Assembly: GCA_015143295.1 (NCBI GenBank)
Contig: CM026567.1
Location: forward strand, 8,946,416-9,010,415
From: Tetracentron sinense
Taxonomy: Eukaryota > Streptophyta > Magnoliopsida > Trochodendrales > Trochodendraceae
Direction: 5' to 3'
Length of the DNA stretch: 64,000 nucleotides
Notes under the pieces: model-generated
Told to the model about the DNA's origin: nothing
Database searches by the model: none
Seen by the model: the letters and a program-made list of their open reading frames with translations, nothing else
Shown: one piece after another, positions 1-11,182 of the stretch
Layout of the letters: each line of letters opens with the position of its first letter
How positions within the stretch are numbered: position 1 is the stretch's first letter
Made by a program: the position numbers and the translations under genes

Positions 1-273
1 GATCCATGCCTCCGCAGCAAGAGGGTCCACACTCCCATGGAAGGATGGAGGCCTCAATCTCCTGAATGCCTCAACTCCAGCGGTACGATGTACTGGAGCT
101 GCGGGTGGTGGAGTAGGTGCCGCTGACGATGGTATAGCTTGCCGAGCCACCAGTATGGCGAGTGTCTCAGTAATAGAGCCTAAGACCTGAGAGAGGTCCG
201 GCTGCTCATCCTCATCTCTGGAAGAAGATGAAGCTCGGGTGTGTGGTCCACGACCCCGTGTGCCCCGCCTCAT
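1..273 (-). pseudogene. Element A: gag N-terminal fragment (Ty3/gypsy)
   Basis: Reading leftward from an ATG at 273, the frame opens with MRRGTRGRG, then an acidic Ser/Asp/Glu stretch, then a segment resembling the start of other gypsy gag proteins in this window (SxxETLAxLxxR, later EAFRRLRPPxFxG). It runs off the left edge. The same segment is seen in element I around 35100-35395 and in H at 17641-17925, so the family call is firm. It would encode the amino end of the capsid polyprotein. Only the start is in the window, so intactness cannot be judged. Confidence 0.85.
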
Positions 274-633
274 GACTAAAGTCCTGAGAACAATAGCACC
301 ACATAAGTCTCACTTGAAACCACAATTTATCGCATTTCCATTTCACAATAATTCAATTTGTATTAGTTATATAATACTAATATACATCACATCAAGTCAT
401 CAGAGTATTCATCACATCATACTTATACTTTAGTGTTCTAGCGTACCTAGGACTCGTACTTGGTTGAAACAACCATTTTAACTAAGACTAAAGTTTAGTC
501 TTTCACTTGGATCAAGACTCTCTTCCAACTGACTTTCTTCCTAACTTGTTTCCCAACATATGCTCTTGTCAAGCCGTGGTATAAGAATCTAAGTGACCCT
601 AGAGACCTAAAGCCTAAGCTCTGATACCACTTC
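274..633 (-). other. Element A: leader with tRNA-Met primer-binding site
   Basis: Untranslated leader between LTR and gag. The minus strand carries TGGTATCAGAGC at 618-629, matching the 3' end of plant initiator tRNA-Met, four bases after the LTR terminus. Nothing else is recognisable here; small plus-strand ORFs look fortuitous. Confidence 0.85.
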
Positions 634-937
634 TGTCACGACCCGAAACCCACCCTAGGAGTTAGAGTGAACTTTGGACGACTAATCATGGCTTACATGA
701 CTTGCTTGACAAACCAACCTGCAAAAACCCACAGAGCATATACAATAGAGGACATAAACAGCGTAAACATACTCTAACATAGCACAGCGGAAGTCTACCA
801 AACCTCTATGTACATACATACGCAAATCCAAGTTTATACAAAAAGTAACCAAAAGAAAGCGCGGACAGACCCGCCAAAATACATGGATATAACCTCTCAT
901 CTCACCCACAGCTAATCCACTCAGAATCTACAACCAC

Positions 938-1057
938 CTATTGGTAACCCTCTACTGGAGGTTCCTCCAAAGGTTCCTCGACGTACTCCTCTTCCATCCA
1001 TGGACCAGGAGCACAAACATCAAATGGCACAGCAGCTCCCTCAGAACCTGCCGACAT
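938..1057 (-). CDS. Micro-ORF in LTR A (39 codons), conserved across gypsy LTRs
   Basis: An ATG at 1057 opens a 39-codon frame that begins MSAG, then carries AAVPFDVC, then PWMEEEYVEEP, and stops at 938. Element I has a frame of exactly the same length (36025-36144) with about 28 of 39 residues the same by my count, and many differences are conservative (V/I, M/V, E/D). Related frames occur in LTRs C, H, J, O and P. It is acidic, with no membrane segment. Function unknown. The peptide-level similarity between LTRs that otherwise differ strongly suggests it was translated, but this is inference. Confidence 0.5.
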   Translation of the reverse strand: MSAGSEGAAVPFDVCAPGPWMEEEYVEEPLEEPPVEGYQ

Positions 1058-1094
1058 AAGAAGTACGGCTGAGCATGGAATACTCAGCAGGTAC
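1046..1094 (-). promoter_or_regulatory. Twin-hairpin leader module, LTR A
   Basis: In sense (minus) direction the arms GCTGAGTAT and ATGCTCAGC enclose a TCC loop. A second stem follows at once (GCCG...CGGC) and contains the ATG of the micro-ORF in its 3' part. The same pair of stems recurs in nearly all gypsy LTRs of the window (see findings). Confidence 0.55.
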
Positions 1095-1384
1095 TAAGCA
1101 CTAACCAACAGTCATAGCATACGGATAGCATACATAAAGCATAAAACAATTCATATCATACAAGGAAGTAAAGCTATTTATAATCATGCTTGTATTTCGT
1201 AGAAAACCGATAAAACCTCTTGAAAACATCGTGCACTTGACTTGGCTTGAAATCTCTTTTCGTACTTGAAAGCTTGTCTTGTCTATCTTGCTTGATTCTT
1301 GTAGGTCGTGTCATGTCATGCATGTCATGCGTGCTTGCTTGTGATCATGTAACTTGTGAGATACACTTGTGAGATGTCCTTGTG

Positions 1385-1545
1385 AGATGCACTTGAGAGG
1401 GAAGGGAGACCCTTCTTTATGCAATGCACTTGCGAGGGAAGGGAGACCCTTCTTCATGATATGTATGTACTTGCGAGGGAAGGGAGGCCCTTCTTCATGA
1501 TATGCACTTGTGAGTGAGGGGAGACCCCTCGTGGAATGTTGGTTC
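1385..1545. repeat. Tandem array, about 50-bp unit, in LTR A
   Basis: About four units built on GCGAGGGAAGGGAGACCCTT followed by a TCATGATATG-type stretch. It occupies the same relative place as different arrays in LTRs C, L, O and P. The overlapping antisense ORF is a by-product of the repeat. Confidence 0.8.
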
Positions 1546-2444
1546 TTGTCTTCTTGTGAAAAGTGAGGTAAAACATATCGTAGGATATGTCCCACCTCTA
1601 ACCATGTTCTTGTAAACCTCGATAAATCATGCCATGCATGCCGTGCTCGTGGGAACCGTGTACATACTTGCATTTAAATTTAAACATGACATTTGGGAAA
1701 TTTCACAACACATATAGTATCAATGATTGAGCAATGTAATATTCATATCATTTAGGGAAATCAGGAAACACACTATCATAGGCCCTAGCAATATTCAGAA
1801 TTTATTAGGCATGCATTTACTAATTTACAGCTCACTTTATTCACCTTGGCATTTCATCAAACATGGTGTGTTCATTATGGATTTACCCTACAACATGCTT
1901 TTCTAGATGGGTTTTACTCAAATCATACATGTATGTTCATTATTGGAACAATGCCCTTCCCCATTTGTTCATCACACACAACCATTGGCATCCAATCGCC
2001 CAGTCCATCTCCACTCACCATTCACAACCATCCATCTCATAGCACATGTGTAAATAAAGAAAATCAAAAGAAATAAAGGGAAAAGAGGAACTATAACTAG
2101 GAGGGTAGTAAAAAGTACCGACCTTGAAGAAATGAGGAAGAAATCCCCTTTCCAAAACGACTGTGTAGCTGCTGCCCTAGCTTGGATCGCGAGCTCCACG
2201 AAAGCTTGAACCGAAATCTTGAAGAAAACGGGCTTGAGGTTGATCTAGGGTTTCAAAACCCTTTGATTTCTCTCCAAAATGGAAACCCTAGGTTGGAATC
2301 GCCTTCTCCCCTTTCTCCTATTCTCTCAAACTCTCTAAGTGTCGAATGATGCCCTAAAGGCTCGGGTTAAACTCTTAAGGTAAGAGTGAACCGACCAAAA
2401 GACCATAATACCCTTACTTAATTTATGTAAAAACACGAGTGCCG

Positions 2445-3015
2445 AACTCGTTGTGCTGTGAATAGTGCCCACTCGTTGTGCGGTGAATAGTGCCAACTCG
2501 TTGTACTGTGAACAGTGCCACACACGTTGTGCTGTGAACAATGCCCACTTGTTGTGCGGTGAACAGTGCCAACTCGTTGTGCTGTGAACAGTGCCCACTC
2601 GTTGTGCGGTGAACAGTGCCAACTCGTTGTGCTGTGAACAGTACCACACACGTTGTGCTGTGAACAGTGCCGAACACGTTGTCCGTTGTGAAGGGTGCCG
2701 AGCCCCTTGTCACGTCGTGTCGTGCATAGTGGTAAACCCGTAGTCCGTTGTCTTATGTACAACGTGCCGGTTGTGCTGTACAACGTGCCCGTTGTGCTGT
2801 ACAACGTACCCGTTGTGAGATGTACAACGTACCCGTTGTCTGTCGCACAATGCACCCGTTGTCTGTGCATTGTCTGTGCCTTATCAGAGCACGTCCTTAG
2901 TGCCTAACCGAGCTACGTCCTTAGCCCATAACCGAGCTACGTCCTTAGAGCATAACCGAGCTACGTCCTTAGCGCATAACCGAGCTGCGCCCTTAGCGCA
3001 TAACCGAGCTACGAT
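2445..3015. repeat. Three successive tandem arrays in U3 of LTR A
   Basis: First array (about 2445-2700): units of about 25 bp on the theme CGTTGTGCTGTGAACAGTGC. Second (about 2755-2870): units of about 21 bp with TTGTGCTGTACAACGT, whose core is self-complementary. Third (about 2880-3015): about six units of 23 bp with CATAACCGAGCTACGTCC. All three recur in the same order in LTR B. Long minus-strand ORFs over the first array (SQHNELALFTAQRVGT-type repeats) come from the unit being open in several frames. Confidence 0.85.
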
Positions 3016-3228
3016 TTCTTACAGGTCCAGACTGTTTTGGCCATATCTTTTGACTCGATCGTCCGATTTTGACGATTCAACTTGCGTTGTGTTCGTACTT
3101 CGAAAAGGAACATTTCTAACCTTTCGAAATTTCCAAATTCTTCCTCATTTATTAATTATACCTCTTAAGAAGGCAAAATGACAACGAAAGTGTCATGTAT
3201 TAAGCATGAAAAAGTCTGGGGCTTTACA

Positions 3229-4573
3229 TATTTTCCATCCAAACATCAAGGTAAGTTCATTATTGGTAAAATACCCATCCACCATTTCCATCGCACACAT
3301 CACACAACATACAGCTCGGCATCCAATCGCCACATCCAACATTCCATCCACACATCCACACCTTTTCCATTATCTTGTTTATATTTAATGGGGGATAACA
3401 CATTTCATAAAAAGGAAAACATAATATAAAAAATCACATTTTTATATAGAAAACCTAGATTTTTGCTAGGGAAAGTTAGTAGGGTGTACTAACCTTAGAT
3501 CAAGGCTTGATCCTTGGTAGAAACCTTGATTGAAGCTCCAACTTGAAAGAAGAACACCTTTGCTTGAAGGAGACTTGAGTTGGGGAAGAAACCCCTTTCA
3601 AAAACGTGCTTGGGTTGCTGCCCTAGCTTGGAGAACGCTCTCCACGAGTGCTTGAGCCGTGATCTTGGAGAAAAACCGGACTTGAAGTGATCTAGGGTCT
3701 CAAAACCCCTTTGATTCTTCTCCAAAAGCAAAACCCTAGCTTAGGAAACCCTTTCTCCTCTCTTCTAATCCCCCAAATCCTCTAAGTGTTGAGAATGAGC
3801 CCTAAAGGCTCAGGTTAAACTCTTAAGGTAAGAGTGAACCGACCAAAAGACCATAATACCCTTACTGAAATTTCTGCAAAAACACGAGTGCCGAACACGT
3901 TGAGCTGTGAATAGTGCCAAACACATTGTGCTGTGAATAGTGCCGAACACGTTGTGCTGTGAATAGTGCCGAACACGTTGTGCTGTGAATAGTGCCAAAC
4001 ACGTTGTGCTGTGAATAGTGCCGAACACGTTGTGCTGTGAATAGTGCCGAACACGTTGTGCTGTGAATAGTGCCGGACACGTTGTCCGTTGTCTTATGTA
4101 CAACGTGCCCGTCGTGAGCTGTACAACGTACACGTTGTTTGCTGTACAACGTACCCGTTGTCTGTTGCACAACGGATGCACAACGTATACGTTATCAAAG
4201 CTAGAGCCACGTTATCAGAGTACGTTGTCTATGCGTTGTCTGTGCCTTATCAGAGCACGTTGTCAGAGCACGTTATCAGAGCTACGTCCTTAGTGCCTTC
4301 CGACCTACGTCCTTAGTGCCTCTCCAGAGCTCGTCCTCAAGTGCATAACCGAGCTATCGATTGCCTGCAGGTCCAGACTGTTTTGGCCATATCTTTTGAC
4401 TCGTTCGTCGGATTTCGACGATTCAACTTGTGTTGGGTTCGACTTTCGAAAACGCACATTTCTAATGTTTTGGAATTTCCTATTTCTCTCTTATTTATTA
4501 ATTACACTATGAGGAAGGCCAAGTAGCTACGAAAACGGTATTCATTAAGTATAGAAAAATCCGGGGTGCTACA
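3229..4573 (-). mobile_element. Element B: partial gypsy LTR
   Basis: U3 part of an LTR closely related to LTR A: the same GGCATCCAATCGCC block (about 3320), the same three-array zone, the same U3 block (about 4383-4440), ending CCGGGGTGCTACA at 4573. Its left part is missing at the junction with LTR A. It interrupts the leader of element C at 4574. Confidence 0.75.
3885..4350. repeat. Tandem arrays in U3 of LTR B
   Basis: About eight units of 26 bp (ACACGTTGTGCTGTGAATAG theme, 3890-4090), then units with TGCTGTACAACGTACCCG, then TTATCAGAGCACG and GAGCTACGTCCTTAG units. Same order as in LTR A but different copy numbers. Confidence 0.85.
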
Positions 4574-4670
4574 GTATCAATCTATAACGAGTTCATCTGA
4601 GTTCTAACTTCAACTCAAAGAACACCCTTTAGTCCCTCTGGTTCTAATGGCTAAGCTCTGATACCACTTC
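4574..4670 (-). other. Element C: leader remnant with primer-binding site
   Basis: Minus-strand TGGTATCAGAGC at 4655-4666, four bases after the terminus of LTR C. The rest of the element's body is not in the window; LTR B has inserted here. Confidence 0.8.
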
Positions 4671-4956
4671 TGTTGTGACCTAAAGTCCCACCTAGGAGTT
4701 ATGAGACTTTGGCGTCGTGATCTCACATACAAACCATCCTACGAGAGAGCATCCAAGGCATTCTAAATAGTGAACCTAAAAATTTCTTCTATATAGAATA
4801 GTGTCTCATATACAGGAATCAACTAAGACTGAATACAAACTAAAACTTGTACATAAATAGAAACGAACTCTATACACAAAATCCATCACTTGAGTTACCA
4901 ACTCAAGTCCAATGCAAAACCCCCAAAATTAAACCCCAAATACAAGTCACTCTCCC

Positions 4957-5067
4957 TCACCCATAAGGCCACATGTCCAGGCCCCTAATATCGGTATGAT
5001 GATCCCAAGCAAGCTCCTGCTCAACTCTTAGTTCCGGAGCACGATCGTCCAACCTGTAACCTACCAT
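4957..5067 (-). CDS. Micro-ORF in LTR C (36 codons)
   Basis: ATG at 5067, MVGYRLDDRAPELRVEQE, ending DMWPYG and a stop. The same DMWPYG ending occurs in the corresponding frame of LTR L (around 55811-55940). Weaker match to the PW-x-EEEY core than in A, I or O. Function unknown. Confidence 0.35.
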   Translation of the reverse strand: MVGYRLDDRAPELRVEQELAWDHHTDIRGLDMWPYG

Positions 5068-5424
5068 TACAGTTCGGCTGAGCATTGAATATTCAGAATA
5101 TACAAACTACTAACTAACAATGTTATAAAACATTAACATATAACATAGTGTATAGTTCATCATATAACATGCAAAATTAGAGTACAGAAATCAAATTGAA
5201 TTAACAAGTGTATACATTGAATCATAACGTATTCCAATATCTTATGAGTTCCTTATGAATCTTATGAGTCTTGTGAGTTCCTTAGTAGTCTTATTATGAT
5301 ACTTATGAGTTCCTTATTAGTCTTATTCGTCTTATGAGCTTTCGTGTAAAACCATAAATCTTAGGAGGTCTTAAGAGAATCAATAGCTTATGAGTTGGTA
5401 TGAGTCCTTATGAGTCGTGTGAGC

Positions 5425-5660
5425 CTCATATGATGCCTTGAGAAATATATATGATGCCTTGTGAGATATACATGATTCCTTGAGAGATATGTATGATGCC
5501 TTACGAGATATACATGATGCCTTGAGAGATATGTAAGATGTCTTGTGAGATATACATGTCTTACGAGAATCAATAGCTTATGGGTTCGTATGAGTCCTTA
5601 TGAGTGGTGTGAGTCACATATGATGCCTTGTGAGATATGCATGATGCCTTCTGAGATCCT
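5425..5660. repeat. Tandem array of about 25-30 bp units in LTR C
   Basis: Repeats of GATGCCTTGTGAGATATACA with variants. The minus-strand ORF rich in YLSRHHVYLTRH is a by-product of the repeat, not a gene. Confidence 0.8.
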
Positions 5661-6634
5661 TATGAGCATAGAGAACGTATGAGACTTATGAGCGTTGGTT
5701 ATGAGAATTCCTTATGAGCTTTACTTATGAGCTTTTCCTTATGAGTTATACTTATGAGCCTTCGGATACCTGTACTTCTGAGAAATCTCAGTAATACAAA
5801 ACATACACGTGTATAGCATGGAGTACTTGTGAGCATAGAGAAATTGTGAGCATCATGGTATAATTAAAAAGTATTTAAGCATCATCACATGCCCATAGAA
5901 CTACAACCATAGAAATATCATACATGTGCTTAGAGCATTGGTGAGCATTAGAGAGTACTTGTGAGCATTATAGTGATAATAGAAAGCTTCCAACATTGAG
6001 TCACATGCATAAGGTACTTAGGAACATCATGCATAGAGTACTTAGAAGCAGCATGGTATTCTTAGAGATCGATTAAAATATAGAAATAAATCATGGAATT
6101 TCATTCATGGAGTTGTAATAGTGTGCACATGATCTACTTAGCCTATTTCATCAGAGCCATCCATTTCCATATTCTCAGTTATACAAAAACTCTATTATGA
6201 AAACATGGTAGGCAAGGAAAGCCATTAAACTAATGGAAACCCCAATTTCATTTCAGTTGCTTCAATAGTATACACATATAAGGCTCTATGCCTCAGATTT
6301 CTCCAAAACGTGTTTCAATAGATACTAATCATTAATGAATTAGAACATGAAGAGAGTTAGTAGATTGTATCTATTTTATTTCATCTAAATAACATACTTT
6401 TCATCTTACTTTAAATATGTTTCATCAAAACTATGTATTTTTCATAAAAATTCAAGTCTTTCATTATACTTAATCATGAAACATAACATAGCTAGTTAGT
6501 ATAGATACCTTTTGAAGGATTGATCTCCTTCAATTTCAGAGCTTTTAGAAAGCTTAAGGAACAAGATCCAATCTTTGAGAAAGCTAGAGCCGAAATCCCT
6601 TTTCCAAAGACACGAACATAAATTGTTGCCCAGA

Positions 6635-7425
6635 TATGGACCCTAGAGGGGGGGTGAATAAGGTCAATGGCAAATACAAAAATTTGTTTACCCTTAAGTA
6701 CGGAATTTGAAAATCAAAGGGAAATGCAGCAAACAGTTGATATAGAAATCTAACAACAAAATATTCTAAGAGATAGAGGAGAGAAAGATAGAAGTGCAAA
6801 CTCAGTCTGTTATCGAGGTTCGGCTATCTCTAGCCTACTCCTTGCCTCTACAACCCGCAAGAGGTTCCACTACGATCCTTGATTGTACAAGCTCCGTCAT
6901 AGGTGAAGCTTAAACCTTTAACAATCTCTCTTCTGGTCGTGATACAACCGTACAATCCCTCTTCAGGTCAGGATGAAACCTTACATAGTCAAAGCACAAC
7001 CCTCTCTAACTAAACCGAAGCAGTAGCTTCACTTTGCAAGAACACGCAGGTTCTTGACTGACTGAAGAATAAATATTTTTGGATATAATAATCCGAAATA
7101 AAAATTCCTTACGAGTTAGATATGATTGGAATAGCTCACTCTAAGAAATCTCTCATGAAATGATCTGGATTTTAACTCAAAGAGAAAAACATATTGTCGT
7201 TTTCTCATGATTGGGATTTTTAGCTTAAGAGAATGATTGATCAATAGAACAGTGTAAAAGTCAGTGTTGTTGTTCTTGGATCTTTCAAAAATCATTTACA
7301 TTTATAGTGATCCAGAATTTATTACCGTTGATGAGCATTTAATGAAAAATCACCCATTATAAATATAGCCATTGAACATTAAATATGGGTCTCAGATTTT
7401 TCTGAGCTATCCAGTTGATCACAAG
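6635..7425 (-). mobile_element. Element D: copia LTR fragment
   Basis: Begins with TGGACCCTAGAGGGGGGGTG, which resembles the LTR end of element F (CTAGAGGGGGG...GGTGAATAGG at about 13200), read on the minus strand. The stretch up to the start of element E has no coding potential. A SIRE-like or other copia LTR is likely; exact ends are not visible. Confidence 0.5.
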
Positions 7426-9635
7426 TGTAATGACCCTAATTTAAATTAAATACACCCAGGGGTAAATTGGTAAATGATACCTTGAGGGTAATTTAGTAAT
7501 TGATTTTTGTGTTTGATCATATGGCTAACCTTGGTGGGGTAGGGCTAACCCAATGATTTAATTTAATAATTTGAATTAATTAAATCTAGGTTATAAACAA
7601 ACAGACCTTAGTGGGGGTATATTAGTAATTCTCTAAACAGAGTTTAATATAAATAAAATTGTTTAACCTAATAGTGATATTTTTTGCTAAACCTGATTTA
7701 GGAAGCTGAGATACATACTTTTGGAGGAGAGGGAGAATGGCCGTAGGGTTTGGAGATCGGTGAATGCTCGTAGAGAACCGGATCTCGAAGTTTTGGATCA
7801 TCCGGGATAGCAGCAAATGTCTCATAAGCAATCAATCTCGTCTTCTTCTCAAAATCAGATCTAGAGGCAAGTGAATATTTCTATAATTTAGATGTAGGGT
7901 GTGTTGTGATCACACAATAATAATTTTAATGGGTTTTTCTTCTTTTGTTAATAATTATGTGTATGAAAATATGCTAGATCGGATAAATATTTTATACAAG
8001 TATTATTTTGATTTATTAAATATGTTATGGGTGATTTTAATAAATGATATAATAATATATTATATTTTAGGGAAGAAAATATAAGAGATCTAGGAGATTA
8101 AAATTAGCGATTTTCGGAATTGAGTTAAGTTAAATGAGATTTATCCAGTTTCGGTATTTGGGTCATAACTTTATGACATTAAGTCCAATTTTGGTCTAAT
8201 AGTACATCGTTTCGAAGAGCTCGAAAAGATCTACAACTTTCGTGAAGAACGTTTTCCCAAAATCAATATTTTTATGGGTCAAAAGCTTAGTTGAAAATCA
8301 AAAACGGGAAAAAGGGATATTTTTCACATTAATTTTCTTAAGATATTTTAATTAAATGTATATATTATTTGAGTGTGGGAATATTGGTTTGTTGAGATTC
8401 CTTTATAACTAATTACTTAGTTTGTTAGATGGTTGAAAGATACCTCTAACAAATTTAAATAATTAGTTATTAAATAATTTGTTAGTAACGTGACTTATAT
8501 TTTTTTAGTTAATTTGTTTGGTGGTTGAAAGATACCTCTAACAAACTTAACTAATTAGTTACTAACCAATTGGTTACTAACTGAACTCTTTCATGCTAGT
8601 ATAAGGGTTTTACTAAACTCACTAGCATAAAAAAAAGGGTTTTTCCAAGCCCTTGGGGTTTGTGAAACCCTGAACCCCATTACCATGGGAAATTGAGAAT
8701 TTGTAGGGTTATAAATATGTGATATTTATAACTAAAATTTCAGTTGCAGAAACACAACTGAAATCCCTTTTGAAATAAGGTATGTTTTGTCTGCCTAGAT
8801 ATTAATTGTAAATTTTAATTATGAATTATGATGTTGACTATTATAATTGTCATTTAATGTTTTGCTATATTTTCATAATAGTTGGTATTCATTTTCTAAA
8901 ATAATGGTGATTCAATAAACATTGTTTTAACCTTGGTTAAGGGTCATTCAAGGAGTAAATTATGTAAAACCTCCTTAAATTGATCATAGGGTGATGTTGT
9001 GTACCACCCAAATGATTGTTTCAGGGTGGTGTAGAGTACCTACCCAGAAACAGAGGATTGAGTTGAGTTGTGTAAGACACTCAATTCTCAGATGGGTGAA
9101 CTGTGTGAGACCCAAGGGATAGGGTAAGCTGTGTGAGATCCCAAGAATTCCCTTGATCAATAGGGTAAGTTGTGTAAGACCCCTATTGACTGGACTGAAC
9201 CATAAGTAAAGACTTAATTGAATATTATGCATAATTTGTTAGTCATCTTATCATATGAATTGTTAATGCATTTAAATTATAGTGTATTCTCTTGTTGAGC
9301 TGTGGGCTCACCCTTGTTGATTCTTCTTTTTCAGGTGGTGATTAAAAAGAATAGGAATTGCTTTCGTTTGAGCAAGTGAGACCAACCCTAAAGTTTTCTT
9401 CTCTGTTAGAGTGTGAGAGAACTATAGTGAGGTAAACTATATGAAATCTTTGGATGATTTAGTTTTTGTGAAAACTCGTGTTATTGAGTCTTTTAGTGAT
9501 GCTGGTTATTTAAATCTGTTTAATGGAGTATTAAATTATTTTAATTTCCATTAATATTGGAAATTTGTTTCCGGTTCACGCCTTGATATTTATACAAATA
9601 TTAGTATTATTGTATATAGATTTTGGGGCGTGACA
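7426..9635 (+). mobile_element. Element E: 5' LTR (Ty3/gypsy, plus strand)
   Basis: Starts TGTAATGACCC at 7426 and ends GGGGCGTGACA at 9635, directly before a primer-binding site, so about 2.2 kb. The five bases before it are acaag; the partner duplication is not found because the right part of the element is missing. It carries a direct repeat with GGTTGAAAGATACCTCTAAC (near 8430 and 8520) and a short GTGTAAGACCC/GTGTGAGATCC repeat (about 9060-9185). It lacks the hairpin module of the other gypsy LTRs, so it is a different lineage. Confidence 0.8.
8709..8719 (+). promoter_or_regulatory. Candidate TATA box of LTR E
   Basis: TTATAAATATG in the middle of the LTR, in sense orientation. Positional call only. 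Confidence 0.35.
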
Positions 9636-9797
9636 GATTGGTATCAAAGCCCTAGGTTTAGAAACTCTGGTGTAACAAGAGTGACATCCAAGAAAGTTCT
9701 TAGGGTCCTTGAGTTGTGTTTAGCTAAATAGCTATTCTTCCTTCCATTATTATAGTATTACCAGACTAATTATTTTCCTTATTGTGTGATAAGGATT
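9636..9797 (+). other. Element E: leader with primer-binding site
   Basis: TTGGTATCAAAGCCC at 9638-9652 is a near match to the tRNA-Met-type site. Short untranslated leader follows. Confidence 0.75.
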
Positions 9798-10900
9798 ATG
9801 TCTGGAGGTAGGAGAGGATGAGGTAGAGGTGGTGGTAGGGCACTAGGAGGCCCTACAGGACTGAATGAAGTATACCGGGTCTTGGGAGAAACGACAAGGC
9901 TTCTGGAAGAGACTGCTAGGAAATGGGTAATAGGTCTGATTCATCTAGCCAACAGTCAGTGGATACTCCGATGGCAAGTCTGATAAAAGAATTCAAGAGA
10001 TTGAATCAATCAAACTTTAGTGGAACTGCGGATCCGATGGAGGCAGATAAATGGATCCTTGAGTTGGAGAAGATCTATGAGATAATGGATTGCACTGAGG
10101 TTCAGCAGAGGAAACTGACAGTATTCCTTCTGAAAGGAGAAGCACATCATTGGTGGGATTTGGTAGCCAGGACTGAGGATGTGGTTGAGATGGGATGGGA
10201 AGAATTTAAGGAGAGGTTCTATGCCAGTACTTTCCAAAGACTGTTTGTGAGCAGAAGGCCTTAGAGTTCATTAATCTGACACAGGGATCTCTTACTGTTA
10301 GTCAGTATGAGGCAAAATATGTTGAGTTGTCTCGCTTTGCCACATACATGGTGGAAGATGAGGTGCGCCGAGTTCGGAAGTTCGAACAAGGCTTGACTCC
10401 TTCTATTCGCAAGATGGTAGTAGGACATCGACTGAGAACTTATTTAGAAGTTGTGGAGCGGGCCCTAGTGATTGAGCAGGATAATGCAACTTACCAGAGA
10501 GGCAGGGAGCAGAGGTCAGTGCAGAAGGGCAAGGACAAGCCAGTGCCTCAACAGAATCCAAAGGGTCAGTTTAAGGGACATCAGCAGCCATGGAAGCTTC
10601 AGAAGACGAATACACCAGGTGTGTCCTCTGTAGTGGTTCTAGTCGTTCCTGTTCAGCGAGATGAGCCAAAGCTTTTTATGGGATGTGCTACAATTGCAGG
10701 GAGAAGGGACATCTTGCTAGAGACTATCCGAAACCCAAGACGGATTGACCTCAGACTCAGGCTCTCAGTCAGCAGAAGAACCAGGGCCGAGTATTTGCAG
10801 TAGTTCAGAAGGATGCAGAGGCATCAAATGCGGTAGTTGAAGGTACACTTTCAGTTTATAACAGCATTGCTAGAGTACTTTTGATTCGGGAGCTACACAT
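9798..10900 (+). pseudogene. Element E: gag and start of protease (fossil)
   Basis: Gag starts near 9798 (MSGGRRG). The capsid part carries FSGTADPMEADKWILELEK, HHWWDLV, WEEFKERFY and VRRVRKFEQGL. A CCHC-like knuckle lies near 10680-10740 and the protease start (ARVLxDSGATHSF-like) near 10870. The element looks broken, with a few breaks in this stretch, and ends near 10900, where sequence of copia F begins. Ty3/gypsy family call is firm. Confidence 0.8.
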
Positions 10901-11182
10901 TCTTTCAGTTTATAACATCATTGCTAAGATGGTCTATCTGATCGACTGGATAGACCATTTTATTTGCAGAATCCATTTTCAAAACTTTTAAGATAGGATT
11001 TGATTCTAAGGTTTTGTACTTAACCTTTATGAGTAAGATGATCTTGTTTTAAGGTCTTTAACCATATTTTTATATTTGTTCAAGGGACCTATGATCAATC
11101 TAAGGTATTTTGAGCTTTTTCACCAAATCACTACTTGAGAATTTTTACAAGAAATCCTAGACAGACCATTAACTACCTAAAC
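10900..11182 (-). other. Non-coding stretch between E and F
   Basis: No protein similarity recognised. It holds the perfect inverted repeat ATGGTCTATC...GATAGACCAT (10929-10958) and is the inferred left breakpoint zone of a large inversion. Confidence 0.5.

Larger units (their letters stand above)
634..3228 (-). mobile_element. Element A: 5' LTR (Ty3/gypsy)
   Basis: A long LTR (about 2.6 kb) bounded on the plus strand by TGTCACGACCC at 634 and GGGGCTTTACA ending at 3228, that is TG...CA. It lies directly next to the primer-binding site of element A, so it is the 5' LTR of a minus-strand element whose body lies left of the window. Blocks shared with the other gypsy LTRs: terminal CCTAGGAGTTA, the hairpin and micro-ORF module at 938-1094, a tandem array near 1385, the GGCATCCAATCGCC block near 1990, repeat arrays at 2445-3015, and the U3 block near 3037. 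It appears inserted into LTR B. Confidence 0.85.
4671..6634 (-). mobile_element. Element C: 5' LTR, partial (Ty3/gypsy)
   Basis: Starts on the plus strand with TGTTGTGACC and the CCTAGGAGTTATGAGACTTTGG block. Its best relative here is LTR L (55321-56207 and 38112-40305), which shares the long run after the terminus and the AATTTCAGAG...GAAAGCTT block near 6530. The U3 part is absent: near 6622-6640 the sequence changes to a copia LTR (D). Confidence 0.75.

Noticed and set aside
618-629. tRNA gene fragment matching initiator tRNA-Met
   Set aside because: Only the 3' terminal 12 bases are matched and the site sits beside an LTR end; it is a primer-binding site.
2335-2870. Overlapping minus-strand ORFs of 96-150 codons
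   Set aside because: They consist of a repeated SQHN...TAQRV motif dictated by a tandem DNA repeat and are open in several frames; no start context or family match.
5388-5573. Small ORF rich in YLSRHHVYLTRH
   Set aside because: By-product of the tandem array in LTR C.
7426-10900. Element E as another carrier of the hairpin and micro-ORF
   Set aside because: I found neither the hairpin arms nor an SAG...PW-x-EEEY frame in its LTR; it belongs to another lineage.
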